A stretch of 10,238 bases of DNA from Oscillospiraceae bacterium (GTDB lineage: Bacteria > Bacillota > Clostridia > Oscillospirales > Oscillospiraceae): positions 1 to 10,238 of the forward strand of contig JAFVAS010000090.1 in NCBI GenBank assembly GCA_017480395.1, given 5' to 3'. Shown one piece after another: positions 6,713 to 10,238 of this stretch. Positions within the stretch are counted from its first letter, which is position 1. Each line of letters opens with the position of its first letter. The notes beneath the pieces are model-generated. The model ran no database searches. It saw nothing but the letters and a program-made list of their open reading frames with translations, and was not told where the DNA came from. The position numbers and the translations under genes were made by a program.

Positions 6713-6808
6713 AGAGATGAAAATTCGTATTTTTCATTCGCCCTGCGGAGCGGTATGATATGCTTGTAATCATATAATATCTTTTTTGCGCTGCAAGGAG
6801 GAGTCACA

Positions 6809-8761
6809 ATGAAACGCAATCCCTATCCCCACGTTTTTCAGCCCCTGACCATCCGGGGACTGACCCTGAAAAACCGGCTGGAGTATGCCCCCACGGTGGT
6901 GCTGAAATGCAATGCCGACGGCACCATGAGCCAGGACATGCTGGACTTCATGGAGTGGCAGGCCAAGACCGGCGTGGCCTGGGTCACCGTGGGCGACACC
7001 CCTGTCACCCACGACAACACCTCCCATTGGCTGTGCGAGATGAACGTCTGCGATGACGAGTGCATCCACGGCATGAACGCCCTGGTGGAGAAGTGCCGCC
7101 AGAACGGCGCGGAGCTCTCGGTGGAGCTGGCCTACGCCGGACGGGGCAACCGCGCCCCCGCCGACGGGGCCCCCACCGCTGTGGTCTCCGCCGAGCGGCC
7201 GCTGAACCCGGAGGACAACGTGCGCACCATGACCCGCGCCGACATGGACTACATGAAGGAGCGCTTTGTGGACTGCGCCGTGCGCTGTCAGCACGCCGGA
7301 TTCCGCATGATTTTGCTCCACTGCGCCCACAACAACTTCCTGGCCCAGTGGCTCTCCCCCGACTCCAACGTCCGCACCGACGAGTACGGCGGCTCCCCCG
7401 AGAACCGGCGCAGGTACCCCCTGGAGGTGCTGAAGGCCATCCGGGAGGCCGTGGGGAACAATATGGTCATCGAGCTGCGGGTCTCCGCCACCGAGGGCAT
7501 CCCCGGCGGCCTGGAGTTTGAGGAGTCGCTGGCCTTTATGGAGCTGGCCCAGGAGTATGTGGACATCATGCATGTCTCCCAGGGCTCCATCTTCCACCTC
7601 TCCGCCCGCTACACCATCCCCACCTATTTCAGAACCCCCCACCAGCCCCTGAACACCGGCTATTCCGAGATCGTCAAGCAGCACCTGCACATCCCGGTGG
7701 CCGTGGTGGGCATGATCACCTCCCTGGAGGAGGCGGAGGAGATCATCGCCTCCGGCAAGGCGGACATCGTCGCCATGGCCAAGAGCTATATGGCCGACGG
7801 CGACATCATCCACAAGTCTCTGGCCGGACGGTCCGACCTGGTGCGGCCCTGCACTCGCTGCGACCTGTGCGGCAACGCCAACACCTACGGCACCGCCATG
7901 AGCTGCGCCATCAACCCCCGCTGCGGCATCTCCGGCGAGATTGAGGCCCTGCCCGAGGCCCAGCGCAAGAAGGTCGTCGTCATCGGCGGCGGCCCCGCCG
8001 GCATGATGGCCGCCCAGACCCTGGTAAAGCGGGGCCACAGCGTCACCCTCTACGAAAAGGCCGACCGCCTGGGCGGCCTGCTCATCGACGCCAGCGAGGT
8101 GCCCTTCAAGCAGCTCATGCGGGAGTATCTGGAGTGGGACATCCGGGAGACCCTGCAGTGCGGCGCGAAGGTGGTGCTGAACACCGCCGTCACCCCGGAG
8201 CTGATCGAGCAGGAGGATCCTGACGCTGTTATCGTCGCCACCGGCAGCGTCTACATGACGCCCCCCATCCCCGGCATGGACACGGCGCTCCCCGTCCGGG
8301 AGGTGGACAACCACAGCGTGAAAACCGGCAAAACCGTGGTCGTCTGCGGCGGCGGCATCACCGGTCTGGAGTGTGCCCTGGCCCTGAGCATGGAGGGCAA
8401 GGCCGTCACCGTGGTGGACATGCTGCCCCGGGACCGCTTCGTCATGGAGATGCCCATTTTCAACAAGGCCGACCTCTTCGCCCAGCTGGAGGAGCGGGGC
8501 GTGCAGCTCTTCGGCTCCCAGCAGATCCAGGCCATCGAGGGCGGCGTCAGGACCGTGGACGCCCTCACCGGGGAGGCCCGCTTCTTCCCCGCCGACAGCG
8601 TGGTCAACGCCCTGGGCGTCAAGCCGGACAACGCGCTGGGCATGGAGCTGCTCTCCCGCTATGGCAGCGACCAGGTGATCCTGGTGGGCGACTGCACCGC
8701 CCGGGGCGGCAACTACTACCGCGCCAACCACGAGGCGTATGACGCCGCCATGCGCATTTAA
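6809..8761 (+). CDS. Old Yellow Enzyme-type NAD(P)H:flavin oxidoreductase with Fe-S cluster (FadH/BaiCD/trimethylamine dehydrogenase family)
   Basis: 650 residues, close to the roughly 670 of FadH. Order of parts: an FMN-binding TIM barrel (about 8-340; KNRLEYAP, DEYGGSPENRRRYPLEVLKAIREAVG at 191-216, ADIVAMAKSYMADGD at 318-332); a Cys cluster C348-x2-C351-x2-C354-x11-C366 for one [4Fe-4S]; an FAD loop VIGGGPAGMMAA (391-402); an NAD(P)H loop VCGGGITGLECA (512-523); and an FAD-closing VILVGDC (623-629). Asp537 ending the second strand of the NAD loop suggests NADH. Such enzymes pass electrons from NADH via FAD and Fe-S to FMN and reduce activated C=C bonds, or oxidise amines. The active-site strip is HCAHNNF (171-177): both His are kept but the usual Tyr of HGAHGY is Asn176. 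ATG 6809 follows AAGGAGG by seven bases. It diverges from the importer operon and converges on the MFS gene. No signal peptide, so cytoplasmic. Exact substrate unknown. Confidence 0.92.
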   Translation: MKRNPYPHVFQPLTIRGLTLKNRLEYAPTVVLKCNADGTMSQDMLDFMEWQAKTGVAWVTVGDTPVTHDNTSHWLCEMNVCDDECIHGMNALVEKCRQNGAELSVELAYAGRGNRAPADGAPTAVVSAERPLNPEDNVRTMTRADMDYMKERFVDCAVRCQHAGFRMILLHCAHNNFLAQWLSPDSNVRTDEYGGSPENRRRYPLEVLKAIREAVGNNMVIELRVSATEGIPGGLEFEESLAFMELAQEYVDIMHVSQGSIFHLSARYTIPTYFRTPHQPLNTGYSEIVKQHLHIPVAVVGMITSLEEAEEIIASGKADIVAMAKSYMADGDIIHKSLAGRSDLVRPCTRCDLCGNANTYGTAMSCAINPRCGISGEIEALPEAQRKKVVVIGGGPAGMMAAQTLVKRGHSVTLYEKADRLGGLLIDASEVPFKQLMREYLEWDIRETLQCGAKVVLNTAVTPELIEQEDPDAVIVATGSVYMTPPIPGMDTALPVREVDNHSVKTGKTVVVCGGGITGLECALALSMEGKAVTVVDMLPRDRFVMEMPIFNKADLFAQLEERGVQLFGSQQIQAIEGGVRTVDALTGEARFFPADSVVNALGVKPDNALGMELLSRYGSDQVILVGDCTARGGNYYRANHEAYDAAMRI

Positions 8762-8771
8762 GAACACCCTC

Positions 8772-8804
8772 TTTGATACCGCCCGCGCAGCGGGCGGTAT
8801 CAAA
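8772..8804 (+). terminator. Stem-loop after the oxidoreductase gene, without a T-tail
   Basis: A perfect 15-bp stem (arms 8772-8786 and 8790-8804) with loop GCA begins 10 bases after the oxidoreductase stop. In the plus-strand transcript it is followed by A-rich sequence, not U, so it is not a standard intrinsic terminator. It may stabilise the 3' end or work with the next hairpin. It also lies beyond the T-tract of the MFS terminator for leftward transcription. Confidence 0.5.
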
Positions 8805-8844
8805 AAACAAAAATTGCCGCGCCCCGCAGATTGCGGGACGCGGC
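8801..8844 (-). terminator. Intrinsic terminator of the MFS gene
   Basis: On the minus strand a 13-bp GC-rich stem with one G-U pair (arms 8832-8844 and 8816-8828, loop of three) is followed by AATTTTTGTTTTTTG (complement of 8801-8815). This is a classic terminator. It begins 25 bases after the MFS stop codon at 8870. Confidence 0.88.
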
Positions 8845-8869
8845 TCCAAAGGGGGGCATTGATGCGTTC

Positions 8870-10129
8870 TTATTTTCCGATCTGGGTCTCGTTGATGCGG
8901 GACACCAGGATGATGCCCACCACGCAGAGCGCCGCCACAATGGCATAGGACACATGGTAGGTGCCCGTCGCGGTCAGGCCCACGCCCATGATGATGAAGG
9001 CGAAGGAGCGGACGATGTTGGTGATGGGGTTCAGCACGCCCATGGCCCGGACGAAGTCCAGCCGGCCAAACACGGTGGCGGTCATGGAGGGGAACAGGTT
9101 GCCAATGCCGCCGATGGCCATGCCGATCATGAAGACGGTGAAGTACTGCAGCACGGTGTTGTTGCTGGGGATGGCGCAGCTGATCAGGGTGAGCAGCCAC
9201 CAGATGCCGAAGATGATGGACGCCTTCTTGGTGCCCAGCTTCTGATCCAGCCAGCCGGTGATATAGCTGCCAAACAGACCCAGGATCGCGGCGACCGTCA
9301 TAGAGCCGATGGCCTTGGGGGGCGCCCATCCGGCCATGATCAGTCGGGGGATCAGACGGCTGATACAGGAGACGGTGCAGATGATGTAGATGCCGTAGCC
9401 CAGACCGATCAGCCAGATCTGCTTGTTCATCAGCAGGGTCTTGGCGTTCCAGGGGGACTGATACTCCTGCATCTCCCGCTGGGCGGCGGCCAGCTCCTCC
9501 TTGGAGACCGTGCCGTTGTCCGGGGCGCAGCCCAGCTCCTCCGGGGTGTCACGCATGACGATAAAGGAGAAGATGCCGGCCACGATGAGCAGCGCGCCCA
9601 TGATGTAGAAGGAGCCGTTGACTCCGGCCCAGCCCACAAAGGCGGTCAGCAGCAGCACGAAGGTGGCGGAGCAGAGGTTCTGTCCCATGGTGGCCCAGCC
9701 CAGGGCGAGGCCCTTTTTGGTGGGGAACCAGGCGGCCATCAGGGCGTTGGCGCAGGTCCAGCAGTAGCTCATGCCGAAGAAGTTGGCCAGGGCGGTGACG
9801 ATGGTGAAGCCGGCCAGCCCGGTGACCACGCCATAGCACATATAGGTGATGCCGCCCAGAATGGCGGAGATCAGCATGATGAACCGGTTGCCCCGCTTGG
9901 TGATGAGCCAGGAGCTCAGGGCCGCGCCCACCAGACCCAGCCAGCTGGCCGGGGTGGTCCAGCTCAGGATCGCGCCCTCGTCCACGCCGTGAAGCTGGGC
10001 GAAGGAGCTGACAATGGTGTTCAGGCCGTCGGTGCACATGCCGGCGTAGAAGTAGAACATCAGTCCGGCCACCAGAATCATCAGCCAGCCCTTTGCGCCA
10101 AAGTTGCTTTTGGTTGCGTTGTTTGACAT
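8870..10129 (-). CDS. MFS transporter, 12 helices, OFA (oxalate/formate antiporter)-like
   Basis: 419 residues. About twelve hydrophobic segments in two sets of six are separated by a charged central loop (193-236). The MFS motif-A loop appears twice, as LSSWLITKRGNRF (71-83) and ITGWLDQKLGTKK (290-302). AAWFPTKKGLALGWATMGQN (132-151) is typical of the MFS branch containing oxalate/formate antiporters and related monocarboxylate carriers. The start chosen is ATG 10127-10129, with AAGGAGG eight bases upstream. A longer reading from a GTG at 10183 would begin inside the promoter and add an un-MFS-like charged leader. It converges on the oxidoreductase gene and has its own promoter overlapped by a Rex-like operator, so NADH-responsive expression is likely. 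Substrate and direction are unknown; a role in substrate uptake, product export or exchange for the oxidoreductase is inference. Confidence 0.9.
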   Translation of the reverse strand: MSNNATKSNFGAKGWLMILVAGLMFYFYAGMCTDGLNTIVSSFAQLHGVDEGAILSWTTPASWLGLVGAALSSWLITKRGNRFIMLISAILGGITYMCYGVVTGLAGFTIVTALANFFGMSYCWTCANALMAAWFPTKKGLALGWATMGQNLCSATFVLLLTAFVGWAGVNGSFYIMGALLIVAGIFSFIVMRDTPEELGCAPDNGTVSKEELAAAQREMQEYQSPWNAKTLLMNKQIWLIGLGYGIYIICTVSCISRLIPRLIMAGWAPPKAIGSMTVAAILGLFGSYITGWLDQKLGTKKASIIFGIWWLLTLISCAIPSNNTVLQYFTVFMIGMAIGGIGNLFPSMTATVFGRLDFVRAMGVLNPITNIVRSFAFIIMGVGLTATGTYHVSYAIVAALCVVGIILVSRINETQIGK

Positions 10130-10155
10130 TGATTGGTCCTCCTTTTCTTTCTCTC

Positions 10156-10169
10156 TTGTCCATTGACAA
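10156..10169. promoter_or_regulatory. Short palindrome at the MFS transcription start
   Basis: TTGTC-CATT-GACAA is a perfect 5-bp inverted repeat with a four-base centre. It lies about five bases past the -10 and covers the predicted start near 10167. It shares TTGT...ACAA ends with Rex sites but is 14 rather than 18 bp, so the spacing is wrong for Rex. It may be an operator for another dimeric regulator, or chance. Confidence 0.35.
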
Positions 10170-10173
10170 CGCG

Positions 10174-10201
10174 AGTATACCACTTGTTAAAAAAATGACA
10201 A
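10174..10201 (-). promoter_or_regulatory. Sigma-A-type promoter of the MFS gene
   Basis: On the minus strand TTGTCA (complement of 10196-10201), a 16-base spacer, and TATACT (complement of 10174-10179). Each hexamer differs from consensus at one position. The start would be near 10167 and the leader about 38 bases, containing the AAGGAGG site. Confidence 0.78.
10184..10201 (-). promoter_or_regulatory. rex operator (predicted): Candidate Rex operator over the MFS promoter
   Basis: The minus strand reads TTGTCAT-TTTT-TTAACAA. Against the Rex consensus TTGTTAA-N4-TTAACAA, one half is perfect and the other matches five of seven positions, with the required 18-bp size. It covers the whole -35 hexamer and most of the spacer, where bound repressor would exclude RNA polymerase. 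A rex gene lies in the same window. Binding is predicted, not shown. Confidence 0.65.
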
Positions 10202-10238
10202 AATGCCCCGCTTTCATAGCGAAATAACCCGGCAAGCA

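Larger units (their letters stand above)
6382..6808. other. Divergent intergenic control region
   Basis: This 427-base stretch separates the two start codons of the lipoprotein gene (-) and the oxidoreductase gene (+). It is richer in A/T than the flanking genes and I find no credible gene in it. It holds a near-consensus leftward promoter (6497-6525) with a T-run on its upstream side, a rightward promoter (6684-6712), and an imperfect dyad TTCCA...TGGAA (6660-6678) just upstream of the rightward -35. A short dyad TATGAT-N9-ATCATA (6754-6774) lies in the oxidoreductase leader. The leftward leader is about 110 bases and the rightward leader about 90. The middle (about 6541-6650) is GC-richer and unexplained. 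No Rex-like 18-bp site was seen here. Confidence 0.7.

Noticed and set aside
6773..6778. Second TATAAT as an oxidoreductase promoter
   Set aside because: No acceptable -35 at 15-19 bases upstream; kept only as a note.
6382..6808. Rex operator in the importer/oxidoreductase control region
   Set aside because: I searched for TTGT-N10-ACAA-like 18-bp dyads and found none; TGTCAA at 6520-6525 is the -35 of the leftward promoter only.
6770..8803. 677-codon minus-strand open frame opposite the oxidoreductase
   Set aside because: Low-complexity Gly/His/Val/Ala composition and antisense to a clear multidomain enzyme; no ribosome binding site logic. Shadow.
8831..10126. 431-codon plus-strand open frame opposite the MFS gene
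   Set aside because: Gly/Asp/His-rich antisense frame with no recognisable fold; the minus-strand MFS protein explains the region.
10130..10183. GTG start at 10183 for the MFS protein
   Set aside because: It would place the start at the edge of the promoter spacer and translate the -10 and the AAGGAGG site; ATG 10127-10129 has ideal spacing.
10202..10238. Possible feature at the right edge
   Set aside because: Only 37 bases upstream of the MFS promoter; nothing supportable is visible.

Overview
The window looks like chromosomal DNA from a GC-rich anaerobic Firmicute, most likely a gut clostridium of the Oscillospiraceae/Ruminococcaceae type. The reasons are strong AGGAGG-type ribosome binding sites, GC-rich third codon positions, a clostridial-style Rex repressor, an iron-containing alcohol dehydrogenase, and a Fe-S/flavin enoate-reductase-like enzyme of the kind found in anaerobes. 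The taxonomic placement is inference. I see no rRNA, tRNA, CRISPR, insertion sequence or phage feature. Eight genes fill the window; seven are complete and the first is cut by the left edge.

Layout. (1) 1-747 (+): C-terminal part of an iron-containing alcohol dehydrogenase, closed by a hairpin. (2) 851-1489 (+): the NADH-sensing repressor Rex, ending at a perfect bidirectional terminator (1513-1546). (3) 1565-6381 (-): a complete five-gene branched-chain-amino-acid-type (HAAT family) ABC importer, transcribed as lipoprotein, livH, livM, livG, livF. The four transport genes are tightly packed or overlapping. A terminator-like hairpin sits between the lipoprotein gene and livH. (4) 6382-6808: a 427-base AT-richer divergent control region with a near-consensus promoter for the importer and a separate one for the next gene. 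(5) 6809-8761 (+): a 650-residue Old Yellow Enzyme-type oxidoreductase (FMN barrel, Fe-S cluster, FAD/NAD domain). (6) 8870-10129 (-): a 12-helix MFS transporter, tail-to-tail with the oxidoreductase, with a strong terminator and a well-defined promoter.

How the genes may work together. An 18-bp Rex-like operator (TTGTCAT-TTTT-TTAACAA) covers the -35 and spacer of the MFS promoter. A rex gene lies in the same window next to a dehydrogenase of a class Rex often controls. The importer and the oxidoreductase diverge from one control region, and the importer's binding protein lacks the serine-rich pocket segment of LivJ. My working hypothesis is a redox-disposal module. The ABC system, the MFS carrier, or both would move an organic acid (perhaps an unsaturated or aromatic carboxylate). 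The oxidoreductase would reduce it with NADH, and Rex would raise MFS expression when NADH accumulates. The oxidoreductase has Asn where characterised relatives have a catalytic Tyr, so its chemistry may differ from ordinary enoate reduction. The substrate is unknown, and the linkage rests on gene order and one operator.
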